Assembly: GCF_023343835.1 (NCBI RefSeq)
Contig: NC_064437.1
Location: forward strand, 5,718,001 to 5,782,000
Direction of reading: 5' to 3'
Length of the DNA stretch: 64,000 nt
Source of the DNA: Lagopus muta
Taxonomy: Eukaryota > Chordata > Aves > Galliformes > Phasianidae
In this document: positions 35,801 to 47,213 of the stretch, one piece after another
Numbering within the stretch: position 1 is the stretch's first letter
How the letters are laid out: each line of letters opens with the position of its first letter
Made by a program: the position numbers and the translations under genes
The notes under the pieces: generated by a model
Database searches by the model: none
Told to the model about the DNA's origin: nothing
The model's input: only the letters and a program-made list of their open reading frames with translations

Positions 35801-38800
35801 CCGACATCCGCGCGGCTCTATTCGAGAGCGCCCCTCCGCCGCCGCACCGCGCCACGCGCAGCCAGCCCCTGCAGTCCGGAGACTTCCTGCACCTCCTCGA
35901 CCGCGCCACGCAGGACGTGGTGGCCGCTCTCGTGGCCGCCCAGAGGAGCGGGGCGCAGCCTGGAGAGCTGGTGCGCGTCCCCGGCGTGGAGGAGGGGCTG
36001 GTGCTGCCGCGGCCCGTCAGCCTGGCCGAGCTGAGCCGGCTCCGCAGGCAGTTCATCAGCTACACTAAGATGCAGCCCAGCGATGAGAACTTGGCACAGC
36101 TGGCCAGCATGTTCCTGCAGTACCTGAGCCGCAGCATCCAGTGAGGCGCGGCTCCTTCCGTCCCGAAGTGCTTGCAGCTGTAGGAACGTGCCCTCCTGCC
36201 GTGCACCTCAACACTGTGTGACGTGTGTGTCACATAGCACAGCCCGTGACTGTGCTGAGAAAGTCAGTACCATGGTGCTGGAGCAGCTGTACTCCTAAGA
36301 GGATCTGTAGGATCTTCCTGTCCTCTCTACTGCACTCTCCCCGTGTCTTGTTTGCTTGTTGCATCCCCACACAGCTGAAGTCTCCTGTGGAGACCTGCAC
36401 CTCAATACTAATGTAGCAACTGAGCATAAATGCTTCAAAGCGGTGAACATAAGGAGAACTCCTGCCCTCCTCATTGCCATGTCTGTCTCTTGAATAAGAA
36501 GCCTGCTGTTCCAAGGCTGCCTCCATATGTATCAAACTGCAGAGGGGGACTTCAGTTCCTGGACTGGAAGAGGCCGTATTTTTGGGACATAACTGTTTTT
36601 CAAAATCCTATTGAACCCAACAGATAGATCGGCAAACTCTGCACAAAAGCAGGGTGCTGGCTTAGGAAACTTAAATCTCTCATTTCAAGTTTAACAATAA
36701 AACATGTGCCTTAGATGGAACAGTCTTAATCTTAAACTGTTTTATTGAAACAACTTGCTGTGGCTTTTTTTTGCAAGGTCATCATTAAAAGCTTTTAAAA
36801 ACACTAATTGTTTATGAGTGCTCTTGAGCTTGTTTCGAGAGGATGCGGTGTGATGGCAGTGTGCTCTGCCCAGTCCTCAAAGTCTGCACTGGTTGTGACT
36901 GGGTAATTATTTTTGTCTTTAGCTTCAGCTGATTTCAGTCTTTACTGTGCCACATGTCTGACCTGTCCATATGTTTCACATTCTGGTGGATGCTTCATCC
37001 CTCATGCAAATAAGTGTCAGAGTCTGCTTTCATTTTTTTGTGTGGTGCTATCTGGGAGGAGATGGCAAGTGGGGCAAGAAGAGTTGCTTCAGTGATTTGT
37101 CCATGTATCTGAGGTACTGGTTGCTAAGTGGACGTTGCCATTTCAGAATGTGAAAATGACTACAGAAATGTTTTTATGTAAATAGCATTACTTTTCCAGT
37201 TAAAAAGAATAAAACTGAGGAAGCACATGCAGTATCTCTAAAACTTGTGTGATTTCATCCTGGCTAAGAGTTTATATTGTAAGACTGAGCACTTGCATTT
37301 AAAATCTGCATAGGAAATCAATCGATAGTGCAGTGCAGTACCAATTGCAGCTGACCTCTTCTGATGTGAAGATCCTTGATGATAAGAGCAGTGTTTGTTT
37401 TCCAGATTCAATTCAGCATTTAATTCCCAGAAACAGGGGGGGAAGAGGGGAAGAAAAAAAGAAAAAAAAGTATTGTTAGGGCGGGGACACGGATGTAAAT
37501 AGAGCTTTGCTAGGGAAATGTGTATTCCTGCTGCTTGCTGCAAACAAAGTCCTGTGTAAAGATGACAGCATATCATTCAGTTACAAATGGCAGACTTGTG
37601 TTGCACTACTGTAAATGTTTATTGCTTCCTCTCTGCCCTTTCCTGGTTCTGAAGGCTGAAACTTAATGTTGGTAGGGATTTCCTTCCTTACCAATCTTCA
37701 GCCAAAAGAAGAACCTGATTTGAGGTTATTCTTAATGCTCTGGAAGCTACAGCACTAGCTTCCCTTGGATATTCGTCTATAGCTTAAGGGATTTCATGAT
37801 AAGAGAAACCATTTCCTTGTTCTTAGTCTTTTTGAACTTACTGTACTAGTTAGCTTTTGCCAGTGTGAAGAGAAGTGTTGTACTACTAGATGTGCTCAAC
37901 AGCAATAAAAATCACCTATAGGTATGTCACTTTTTTCTTGTTAAGGTGAAAGATATAATAGTCAAGATATTGAGAGCTGTAAAGATGGATTAATTGAATC
38001 ACAAGCACTTACAGCAGTAAATATGAGAAATTCTTTGTGTTTAAAGTCTCTGTCTAATCACATGAAGTAACCTGAGTACATTACCAAGGAGCTCAGAGAA
38101 TTCAAACTTGTTAAGCTTGACTAGAAGGTGAAATGCTAAGAGGCTTTTTGGAACAAGGTTAAATAAAACATACTTTAGGTGATGAAATCAACATCCAGGT
38201 AGTAAAGGTAGTGACTGTCTAATGAATTATTTGGGAAGAGGAATGAATAACATTCCTATGGTGTACCTGAAACACTCAGTACTCTGAATTGTCCTTCACA
38301 AATGACCTTTCTCTGAAGGTCATTCACTGAAGTTAGCTTCCTACCTTTTGTCATTTTACATTGCACTTAATTTAGGCTTCAGTTCCACACAGACTCCTTC
38401 CTTCTCGGTTCTCAAACTTGTCACAGGTTTATTTCAGCATACTGAGATAAGGGCCATTAGCCTGGAAGCTGAAAGGCTTGCCAGTTTACTGTGTGTGATT
38501 ATTGCTCAAAGGAGGATCTTGATCATGGAGGCAGTAGCAGGAAGTGTCTGAAACATGCAGACAGTAGTGGGGAGAGGGGTTGATGGATGACTGTCATACA
38601 GTGGATTATGTTGAGCAGCTGTGTAAATCCCTTCTGAGATCTCTTATGTAGCTGGAGTGGATAACCACTGCTAATTCCTTAAGAAACACACGACCAGTTG
38701 TGCTTCTATGCAAATCTGAACAAATGAGAGCAACCCTTTCAAAGGGAAAATCTCCTCTCTACTGGAGTGGTTGGTGACTGACATTTCTAATGAACTGTTC

Positions 38801-41097
38801 TAATGCATTGTTAAGATTGGAAGGTTTTTGCAAGACAGCAAAACCTTAGAATACAGTGGAATCTCTCTGCATTTTCTATTATATTAAGCCTTCGTAGCAA
38901 CTCTTAAAGTGTACAAACAATAGAACTTCTAGTTGAGAGGCTTCATGTAAGCTATCTGACATGTTTTCCTTTCTTTCCCCTTATTTTGCAGTGGTTTGCC
39001 TCTTATGATTATCATCCACAAATCTTGGTGTGGAGCTTGCAAAGGTGAGTGAATTTAATTCTGGAGCTTGGTGAAATTCCTGGTGAACTTTTGCATGCAA
39101 ATTGTGTAACATGACAAATGTAAACTTTGCATTCAAAATGTGCTTAGCTGCATTTATATTTTGTTCAGAGCAGTGTAGTATCTCACTACTTCAGCTAATA
39201 GTGCTGCCAAAAGCCAGCCTTTGTAAATGCCAGTCAAGTAACAGCTGCATGTCTACAGTGGCTGCAGTCTTCCTGCACTTTGCTAGAAAAAAAAATGTAG
39301 AAAATGAATGAATTGAGAGTTAAGAGCAAATTACCTTACTTTCAGCCACTGGTTCTCAGGATGCTGGGCTTTGTCTCTTTCAGTATTGCAAAGGAACATG
39401 CTGATCATTACGACTAGGCTTAAGATGAACAGGCTGGTTGAGAAATGGTGGTTTACAGCAAGCTTTTGTTTCTGTTCCATTCGTTCAAAAGTGATGACAT
39501 ATGGCTGATGGTTAAGCTTCACTGTGTGGCTGCTCAGCAGGGATCACTTCTCTGCTGTTCTGAGCCTGGCCTGAGCAACTTGATGCATACATTCCATTTC
39601 CCTATGCTCACTGGAAAGTACCAGCTCTCTAGAGGGAGGAATAGAGATTTTTCTGCCTACCTGAAAACCTGAAATATTTTCCATTGTCTTTCCATATCTT
39701 TCCCTCTTTATTTTTTTCTTTCTTACTTAGCTTTGAAGCCAAAGTTCGCTGAGTCTAAGGAGATCTCTGAACTTGCTCATAATTTTGTAATGGTCAACCT
39801 TGAGGTAGGCCACTCTTTTGTTTGTACCTATATTACTGCTTAGTAATAAAGCATTTTGAATCCTGCTTGACTGGTTGAATCTGTTTCTTTTCTATATCCT
39901 AAGTCTTGCACTCCTGAGTGGAGATATGCAAGATTGATTGATAGAGCCACTTGTATTGAAAATATTTTTCTTTGCTGTAGTTACTTTAATTGCATTGATA
40001 AACCTGACTCTCCACTGCTGCCTCTTTAACAGTTTAATGTTGTTTGTCTGTTGCCACAGGGAGGGGATTTATATTCATTCTCTCATAATGTACCAGACGT
40101 TCCTGCACCAAAGCAGGGTGTTTAATGCACACTGATATTTCACAAATTTTACTTCTTTAGGGGAAATTACCTTATTTCATTTGAAAGTGGAAAGAGTGCA
40201 ATACCTGTTGTCTGTTCAAGATGTAAATTGTTCAGGGCAACTGGAATCTGAAGGCTTGTTTCTTTAAAACAAGTGCTGTGTTTTATTACATTACATTACA
40301 TGCTAACACATGGCCTCATTTCTGTCTTGCTTTTGTAGGATGATGAAGAGCCGAAGGATGAAGCCTTCAGTCCTGATGGAGGTTACATTCCCAGAATCCT
40401 TTTCATGGGTAAGGCATCAGACATCTGCAGCTGTTGAACCCACGCACAGGACTGCATTCTTACTGTTACCACCCATATTTCCTGTTTGATTTCTTTTTTT
40501 CAAAGATCCCAGTGGAAAAGTCCACCCAGAAATCATAAATGAGAAAGGAAACCCCAGCTACAAGTATTTCTACACCAATGCTGATCAAGGTATGTGAGAA
40601 ATAACTTGAAGTACGTTGTTAGTGAGATGGATCTGTAGGTGTGTCTTGAGTGAAGGACAGCACCTTCATTTTTAAGTGGAGAAAAATTATACTTCACAGT
40701 GTAAGGGAGCTGTGAATTACAGCATGTGTGAGTGGCTCTTCATGCTTTGAGGAACCATATTTAGAGTTATGATCCACTTTAAAACCTACAAAATGTTTGT
40801 AGAACCTAAGCATTCTCCTTTTGTCACATGGAAAATCATGCAACTCATAAAGAGTTGGGAGAAAAGCACAGGGCTTTTTCGTTTTGGTGTTGTTTATTTT
40901 TTGCCTTAGGTTGCTTTGTAGATGTGCATTCTGTGTTGGTTTAAAATATCTTCATTAGTGTGGCACCTTGACAGTTCTGTTTTGAGATTAATAGTTGCTT
41001 TCTCTCTGATCTTTCAGTTATCCAAGGGATGAAGGAGGCCCAGGAGAAGCTAACAGGTGATGCTTTCAAACAAAAACACCTGGGAGATGAACTATAA
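32809..41097 (+). CDS. TXNDC12: TXNDC12 (ERp18/ERp19/AGR1), ER thioredoxin-like protein, whole coding span
   Basis: Seven coding exons join in frame to give 169 residues (human 172). Features in order: a signal peptide (about 1-24, unusually alanine-rich), a thioredoxin fold with active site W62-C63-G64-A65-C66, the conserved [20 protein letters not shown] segment, and the C-terminal GDEL (166-169), a KDEL-type ER retention signal. By family knowledge this is an ER-luminal thiol-disulfide oxidoreductase of the AGR group. The ATG at 32,809 has a good context (ACACC before it). The gene is divergent from BTF3L4 and hosts KTI12 in its second intron, as in mammals. The exon 1 donor (GTCAGC) is weaker than the others. 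All reading phases agree, so the gene looks intact. Confidence 0.97.
32897..34467 (+). other. TXNDC12 intron 1
   Basis: Starts in the CpG island and becomes AT-rich after about 33,200. No other gene recognised. Confidence 0.7.
34468..34528 (+). CDS. TXNDC12: TXNDC12 exon 2
   Basis: 61 bases encoding (G)[19 protein letters not shown](S). Acceptor TTCTGGCAG, donor GTATGT. Confidence 0.97.
35280..35427 (+). promoter_or_regulatory. KTI12 promoter and 5' leader inside TXNDC12 intron 2
   Basis: A sharp CpG island begins near 35,270. Visible elements are an RFX X-box-like inverted repeat GTCGCCATAGCGAC at 35,343-35,356 and an ETS-type ACTTCCGG at 35,386-35,393, just upstream of the start codon. 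No TATA box. Confidence 0.65.
35400..35420 (+). CDS. Short upstream ORF in the KTI12 leader
   Basis: An ATG in an ATGGCGGC context opens six codons (MAAPGR) and stops at TGA, seven bases before the KTI12 ATG. If the transcript starts upstream of 35,400 it could lower translation. It may instead just be a YY1-type DNA element. Confidence 0.3.
   Translation: MAAPGR
35428..36144 (+). CDS. KTI12: KTI12 homologue, Elongator-associated tRNA-binding P-loop protein (short form)
   Basis: Intronless, 238 residues. The N-terminus [17 protein letters not shown] carries a P-loop (G8-P-P-G-S-G-K14-S15). Further conserved blocks are [35 protein letters not shown], and a C-terminal half containing [14 protein letters not shown] (about 207-220) and MFLQYLS. 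KTI12 works with Elongator in wobble-uridine tRNA modification. The human protein, as I recall it, is about 354 residues; the chicken-type sequence lacks most of the poorly conserved linker between RYELYC and FEAPD and is shorter after the P-loop. Both catalytic N-terminal and tRNA-binding C-terminal parts remain. The ATG is chosen because MPLVV is the family start; upstream in-frame codons include no ATG. It is nested on the same strand in TXNDC12 intron 2. Confidence 0.95.
   Translation: MPLVVLCGPPGSGKSRRAAELRDALGGAERRAHVVAEGEGGRAALRAEVERLLSRRDVVIVDASNELRSIRYELYCAARQAGTARCLLHCVGGGPAEPPFEAPDPRNRWDRPLFAVHGEEPLPLADIRAALFESAPPPPHRATRSQPLQSGDFLHLLDRATQDVVAALVAAQRSGAQPGELVRVPGVEEGLVLPRPVSLAELSRLRRQFISYTKMQPSDENLAQLASMFLQYLSRSIQ
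36696..36701 (+). terminator. KTI12 polyA signal (AATAAA)
   Basis: AATAAA about 550 bases after the KTI12 stop codon; the first canonical signal downstream. Confidence 0.6.
36720..38991 (+). other. Rest of TXNDC12 intron 2
   Basis: AT-rich intronic DNA after KTI12, with a short A/G-rich run near 37,440-37,470. No exon or repeat recognised before the TXNDC12 exon 3 acceptor. Confidence 0.6.
38992..39044 (+). CDS. TXNDC12: TXNDC12 exon 3 (CGAC active site)
   Basis: 53 bases encoding [17 protein letters not shown], with the redox-active CGAC. Acceptor TTATTTTGCAG, donor GTGAGT. Confidence 0.98.
39731..39804 (+). CDS. TXNDC12: TXNDC12 exon 4
   Basis: 74 bases encoding (A)[17 protein letters not shown] through MVNLE. 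Acceptor CTTACTTAG, donor GTAGGC. Confidence 0.97.
40339..40408 (+). CDS. TXNDC12: TXNDC12 exon 5
   Basis: 70 bases encoding [18 protein letters not shown] and RILFM plus one base. It contains the cis-proline region of the thioredoxin fold. Acceptor TTTTGTAG, donor GTAAGG. Confidence 0.97.
40506..40589 (+). CDS. TXNDC12: TXNDC12 exon 6
   Basis: 84 bases encoding (D)[19 protein letters not shown] through NADQ plus one base. Acceptor TTTTTTTCAAAG, donor GTATGT. Confidence 0.97.
41018..41097 (+). CDS. TXNDC12: TXNDC12 exon 7, ends in GDEL
   Basis: 80 bases encoding (V)[19 protein letters not shown] to HLGDEL and TAA at 41,095-41,097. Acceptor GATCTTTCAG. Confidence 0.97.
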
Positions 41098-41851
41098 TGG
41101 AAAACACTCAGTTATGGTTTTCCATCACTTCAGTACTCTCAAAGGAAACAGTTAAACAGACCAAGAATGTAGATGCACTGGAGGGACGTAATTCTCCTGT
41201 CAATAATGTTAAGTTAAACCCTGTTTGGAGTTCACACACATGCATCAGATACAGTGTTATCTCCTCCTCTGCCTGGCAGTGTGTACTATGATGGTTATTT
41301 GCAACCAGGTAATGGCAAACACATCAATTAGTGTGTTTGAGCAACCACTCATGTTTGGTATTAAAAGGGAGGTTTGTAGGACAAAACATTCATTTGAAGA
41401 CAAACAGCATAATTGAAAGAATTGGAAGTAGCCAGCATTTTGACACTTAATCATGGGTGGATCTCTCATTTCTCACTCGTATTATGTGATCCCATTGTTT
41501 TTACTGGGGTTCCTATGAATGGGCATGTTCCTGGGCCACGTGTTTTCTCGACCTCCCAAACCATGAATTCTGCCACTAAGCCAAGTAGAGTAAAATTTCA
41601 TCCATGTTCAAGTAGCATGTGAAGTCATGAGCTCTGCAAACATATTTTTATGTAGAATTCTGTGTGATTCATCTTTATTTGCCCCTGGGCAGAAATTGAA
41701 CTTCTTTCTTGTGCACTCACCTTTTGATTGTTTCATCAAGTGAAGGTGGGTTATGTTGAAGCATTACGGGGAATTCCCTTTTATTCTTTGAATGTTTTCT
41801 GGTGAATGCCTTGCCATCACATTGTACTGTATTTTTGTACCAGGGTGAAGA

Positions 41852-41857
41852 ATTAAA
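41852..41857 (+). terminator. TXNDC12 polyA signal (ATTAAA)
   Basis: ATTAAA 755 bases after the stop codon, followed about 25-50 bases later by a T/GT-rich run (ttcttttgttttgttttg). It defines a likely 3' UTR of about 0.8 kb. Confidence 0.6.
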
Positions 41858-42096
41858 ACTTTTTAAACACAAGCATGCTAAAAGTTGTTCTTTTGTTTTG
41901 TTTTGTTTTGTGAGCAACATAGCTTTCTGTTCTTAAGGACTGGCAAATATATTTTTGTTTACATTGCAGTAGTTATTAGTGTTGAGTGTCACAGCTGAAG
42001 GTTTCGCCTTTGTGTAATTAAAAGACAACAGATGCTTTTCATGTAATAATAATTCAGCTATTCCTATAGTATATATGTTGTTGAAGTTAAGGTAAT

Positions 42097-42365
42097 ATCA
42101 CAGAATCACAGAATGGCCTGGGTTAAAAAGGACCACCAACCCCCTGCTATGTGCAGGGTTGCCAACCAGCAGACCAGGCTGCCCAGAGCCACATCCAGCC
42201 TGGCCTTGGATGCCTCCACATCCACAACCTCCTTGGGCAACCTGTTCCAGTGTGTCACCACCCTCTGTGTGAAAAACCTCCTTCTAATATCTAACCTAAA
42301 CCTCCCCTGTCTTAGTTGAAAACCATTCCCCCTTGTCCTATCACCATCCACCCATGTAAACAGTT
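42097..42365 (-). mobile_element. CR1 LINE 3' fragment
   Basis: Starts with the CR1 3' tail motif (cacagaatcacagaatgg) and continues through the 3' UTR and the last coding block; the minus-strand frame contains [17 protein letters not shown]. It looks younger than the adjoining fragment. Confidence 0.9.
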
Positions 42366-42429
42366 GTTAATATCCAGTGGTTTTCAACTGGAGTTGAAAA
42401 GAAAAATAGAAGGGAAGAAGTAATCTAGC

Positions 42430-42960
42430 TTGACTTTCTGGTATGAGTGCATTGCTGGATCTTGTTCAACTTGTTCTTCATGTGGACCCTGATGTCCTCT
42501 GCAAAGCTGCTTTCCAACCTGTTGTACCCATGGGTTCTTTGTTCCCACGTGAAGAACTTTGCATTTCTCTTTGTTGAACTTCCTGATAACTCTCTGCCCA
42601 TTTCTCTGCCCGTTTTCTCTGTTGAGGTCCTTCTGAACAGCAGTACAAGTGTCTGGTTATTATCTGCCCTCCCCAGTTGTGTATCATCTGCTAGTTTGCC
42701 AAAGGTGTCCACACCTCGGTTACTCCACAATCGATTAATCTCTTTGAGCAGTTTTCAGTTCACTTCACTGTCCATTTACTTAGCCTGTACTAAATCCATA
42801 TCTCTGAGAATGCTATGGGAGACAGCCAAAAGCCTTACCAAAGCCAGTATAAACCACACGTGCTGCTCTCCCCTCGTCCACAGAAACCCTTCATCTAAAA
42901 GGAAAAAATCCTGTCTGAAAGGCACTTGCACTGACTTCCAACAACAAACAGAGTTTTCTA
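42430..42960 (-). mobile_element. Older CR1-like reverse-transcriptase fragment
   Basis: The minus-strand frame includes TFGKLADDTQLG (reverse-transcriptase ADD motif region) and an SSSTKRNAKFFTWE-like segment, while the part near 42,780-42,900 corresponds to the upstream RT block. Several breaks; a diverged relative of the neighbouring CR1, in the same orientation. Confidence 0.75.
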
Positions 42961-42965
42961 CAGAT

Positions 42966-45900
42966 AATATTTGAAAATCTACCTGAGGACATTTACTGGG
43001 GAAGACAGCTGGATACAGTAAACCCACTTGCCTACCGAGTCCATTTTTGCTGTTAGTAGCGTTAGGAATTTCACCTTCCAGAACATTCTGTCTTAAAGGG
43101 ATTTTAGTCAGTAAATCTCAATTGAGCAATAGAAGACAAGGACGTGGTGGAGATAAAGGGATTGTTGCACACTGCAATTACCCTGTTCAGCTACTAGAAG
43201 TTACTCCTCAGGTTTTATATTCTGCTTCTCTTGGAAATTATCTGATAAATAACCAACAAGTTGAACTCAGCAACTGTTCTCCAGTTATATCAGCCTTCAA
43301 AGTAAGTAATTATCTGTAAGTCCAGAAAAAGGATCTGTGTTCTGCAGATCAGTATTTTTTCCCTAGCTGGGTCAGTTGACCTAATGAAAAATAGGTCCCG
43401 TCTTATTTCATGTGTAGCTTTTGATTAACACAGCTGTGGAAACTCATTGCTGCGTTTTTGTTTCTGCTTGCCACCAGGGGGAGGACTCTGCTTGCTCATC
43501 TGAAATACGATTCAACAAATCATAATTAAAAAAAAAAACACAACAACTCTGATTCAGAATAGCAGAGTACAACTTTGTGATTTTCTAGGCATACTTTCAC
43601 AGCAGTTCTGCCCTTGTCTTATATCTGCAGTGAAATCATAGCCTGCAATACTTACAAAGTTTGTCCCAAAGCCTTGCTTTGCAACATGTTCCGATGTCAG
43701 AAGCAGCACTGCCTCAAAGAAACGTTTAAAGTACTCTGTGGAGATCTCCCACTGATGAGAGATGTGCATCCTTTACCTTTAAGACCATTTTTATTCAAAT
43801 CTCATCTCCTTCGCTTCTTCTCTGACGTGTTCTCTCTCCTGTAGCATTTTCTGCATGCCGTCCCTAGCTAATTCTGGCAGAGAAAATCACCAATAATCCT
43901 TTTTTCTTTGCTATTTAGCTTTCTCTTTAATCCTTCCTGCCTTTTGTATGCTCAGACACAGTGAGCTGGTACAGTTTCCCCAACCTCCTTTGTATTTGCT
44001 CTTTTCTAGACCTCAAATAAGGAGCTTGGCACTTGCTTGCTGACTTGGTGTTTATCTGGGGTCCTGACAGAATGTGACATGAGTGCTGCCACTTGATGTG
44101 GCTTGATGTGAGGGGCAGCTAGTTAAAAAAATATAAAAGCTGTTGACTGTATGTGGATTGAATGCTTAACTTACTTTTGGTCTGTTACTTACACACAAAT
44201 ATTTTTCTCTTGCTACCTGCCAGTTTTATAGCTGGGTATTTTAGGTGCGAATTCCTAATGCAGATTCTTGACACCTTTCTGTTGTTTGATTTAGATCAAA
44301 TGACAAATCCTGGTTGGCGTTTTCTGCCACGCAGAGGCATACATCTTGAGCTTTTCATCTGAGAGCTGTTGTATGTATGTTGTGTAACTTTATGCTTCCT
44401 GCACGACAGTGTTTGTTGTAGTTCAGTGAAAAGTTAATTATACACTGCAGCATCTCAACAGTGTGCAGTAACTAAGGTCTCAGTTTGCCCTCATCAGCTT
44501 CATTTTGTGTGCATATCTATTTGCATATAACTTGCAGTAAATCTCTGTATTTACATAACTTTTTCAGATACATCCCAGAAATCCCCTCAGATTCTCCATT
44601 TATGGGGATAGAAAAACCCTAAGACAATTCAAAATTCTTAGTATAGACCCAACGAAGTGCCAATCTCATGTAAACAAACATATTGTCAGCTCCCTTCTTC
44701 CCAGAAACAACCCACAGAGGAAAAAATGCAAAGTTAATTAAAGAGTGACTAGATTGCAGCTAGCCATCTGGCTGCCTGGAAACAGAGGTTGCTTTGCACA
44801 CCTGGGGCTGAACAGGCTTTAAGGAGGTGTCAGCCAGAGGCTCGGGAAGCCTTTCCTTAGCCATGTTTCACAGCAGGGAACAAAACTGCAACAGGCAAAA
44901 GCACCAGCACTGCCAGCACTGTACATCATTCTGGCATGCTGAGTTTACCCAGTCAAATGCACTTTCATCCCCAGGTCTGTCTGCCATCGTATTTGCCTTG
45001 TATCAAACTGCTAACAAGCTTCATTCAGTGTCCTCACATCCAGCTTGTGTATGAACAGCTCTGAAGAGAGATTAAACCTGGATGAATGCAAGGTCCTATA
45101 TCCTTGAAGGAAGTGGAAGTTCCCACTGCCAATCCATGTGCATTTCAAGGAAAGGACAAGGATAATGTAAGAGGCTGCATTCAACCTCCAGAGAGCTGTG
45201 TGAGTTGTTTTAGGGGCTGTCTGGGCAGGGGAGCTTGCAGCCTGCAGCAGGAACCAAGGACCCACCACAAATGTCTTTCAAACCGGTGAAAGTCACTTTG
45301 TTTCAGAACTAGCTGGCATATTATTATTATATTATAGAAGCATTCCCCTTTTCTTTCTCCAAGAAAAAGGTGCTGATTTGCTAAGCGGTTTAGTCAAATA
45401 AAGTCAAGTTTGCTTTTCCTTTCAAAGTTTGCCTGGCACAAGGAGTGGCTGCGTACAATTCCCAGGCCTGCCATTGTCCAGAGCACACTCCTAACAGAGG
45501 TACTGATTCATCTTGCAGCACCAGCCTGCTGCCAACATGTCAGCGTGCTGAGGAGGCACCCCAATGACAGCTGCCAGCCAGTTCCTGTAGGCTGTCACTC
45601 TGCAAGCAGTGGGGAATGGATCAGAGACTTGTGTGATCTTCTCCAGGTTGTGATAAACATGGCATAATTTTGTAATGGCTAACTCTGCTAGATTCCTCTG
45701 ATTAGGGACAAAAGAGAGAGAGAAAGAACTCAGGGTTTTCCGTAACTACTCTGGAAGCAGAAACTGACTGACCTGTGCTTCAAGGCTTCCAGGCTATGAC
45801 TGGAAAGATGACACACTACTGCTGCTGGCATTGTCCCTGGATGGGAGTAGAGCAGCCTGTCAAACAAGGTGCAGGGAGCAGGCTGTAGACACAGTGGAGT

Positions 45901-46640
45901 ATTTCTGAGCTGCTCCCATGTTCTTCCTTCTACCGACAACACATGGCCCTGCAACGATCTGGGGATGAAGAGGAAACAGCCAAGCTTCACCTTCCCAAAA
46001 AGATGTGATGGCACTGCAGGGAAGCTGCAGGCAGAGCTGTGCAGGGCGGCAAGGCAGTCCAGGATGACTGAGTCTGGTAAGGCTGGAGGTAACTGGTTGC
46101 GAGTTAGAAATCCTTTTCTGCCATTTGTGAACTGTTTTCTACTCATTTTTCAACTGTTCTGCACAAGCAGAGGATGGGGCAGGTAGAAGTAGTGCAGAAA
46201 TATTAATTGGTAGGAACTACAGATGTTCTTGCTGCTTTCTGAGTGTTTCAGGACACCACACAACACGCTATGCATAAGAGCAGCTCTTCTGGCAGCACAG
46301 GACAAATTGGATGTCACTTTATCGTGCAGATTCTGATATTATGATCAGTTTGCAAACTGTATTTTTAAGAATGTTGGTGCATTTAGCACTGATAATGATA
46401 TTTGCACGTTGCAGAGACAGCATGGGGCATGTAAGCAGTTTATTCCTCATAGATGGAAGAAGCACCTATGTGCTACCTATTCACATAAAGACAGTTCTGT
46501 TTTCCTCCTGCAGTTGATGTGTTTTCTTCTTGCTTCCCAACATCAACTGGTAGGGAGATGGAGCAACTGCAACTGCTTCTATGGGATACAGTTTTTTTCT
46601 ACACGCTCAGAGCTTGTCATGAGTTCAGACAATGAAGCTG
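42966..46640. other. Intergenic, no gene recognised
   Basis: Between the CR1 fragments and the tandem array. Open frames up to 138 codons occur (for example 45,730-46,146 minus) but match nothing known and lack clear splice context. Confidence 0.5.
43469..43485 (+). promoter_or_regulatory. CTCF-like site
   Basis: TGCCACCAGGGGGAGGAC-type sequence matches the CTCF core. It lies between TXNDC12 and the tandem array, where a boundary element would make sense. Confidence 0.45.
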
Positions 46641-46805
46641 TTAAACACAGGATCAATTATATTATTCCTGCTTACAACATCACACACAGCAGCCAGCATC
46701 CTTGACATATGCACTTTGGCGCTGTCTTGCTGGAGAAATAAGTAAAGTACTGTCTTTAGGAATGAGGGAACAGAAAGGCGGCAGCCCCATGTGTGCCAGT
46801 GGGGC
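46640..46805 (+). repeat. Left junction of the array: segment otherwise found upstream of short copies
   Basis: This stretch (acaggatcaat ... aggaatgagggaacagaa) matches 49,386-49,530, 54,363-54,508 and 59,590-59,730, all upstream of short copies. After about 46,805 the sequence switches to that found upstream of the long copies C and E. Unit I is therefore a mosaic and has no CpG island of its own. Confidence 0.8.
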
Positions 46806-47213
46806 CTTGCACTGCCCCCAAAGGCTTTTGAGGTGAATCGTGTTTCGATTTGCCTAACGGAGCCACCACTGAAAGGAGCCTGGATGTGGCTCTGGCCACG
46901 GCTCCTTCTTGCTGACAAGTGCAGGGCAATGCCCAAAACATGAGGGGTTTGGGCCCACTGTCCTGCTGCGCAGAACGTCCTGTGCTGGGGACAGCAGCAG
47001 TGCCAGCAGGCTTCCAAGTCCTCCCCAGCTCTGTCACAGTCTCCTTTGTGACATCACAAAGCCGGCATGACATCAGTCTTGGCACAGTCACGCTGGCAGC
47101 CTCCCGCAGCTCAGATACGCAGGGCAGCCGCTCTGTACTGGTGGTTACCTCTGGAGCTCCGCTCAAGGTAGCAGCCACTTTGTGTGTTGGATTGTTCCTT
47201 GGGAGAGAACAGG

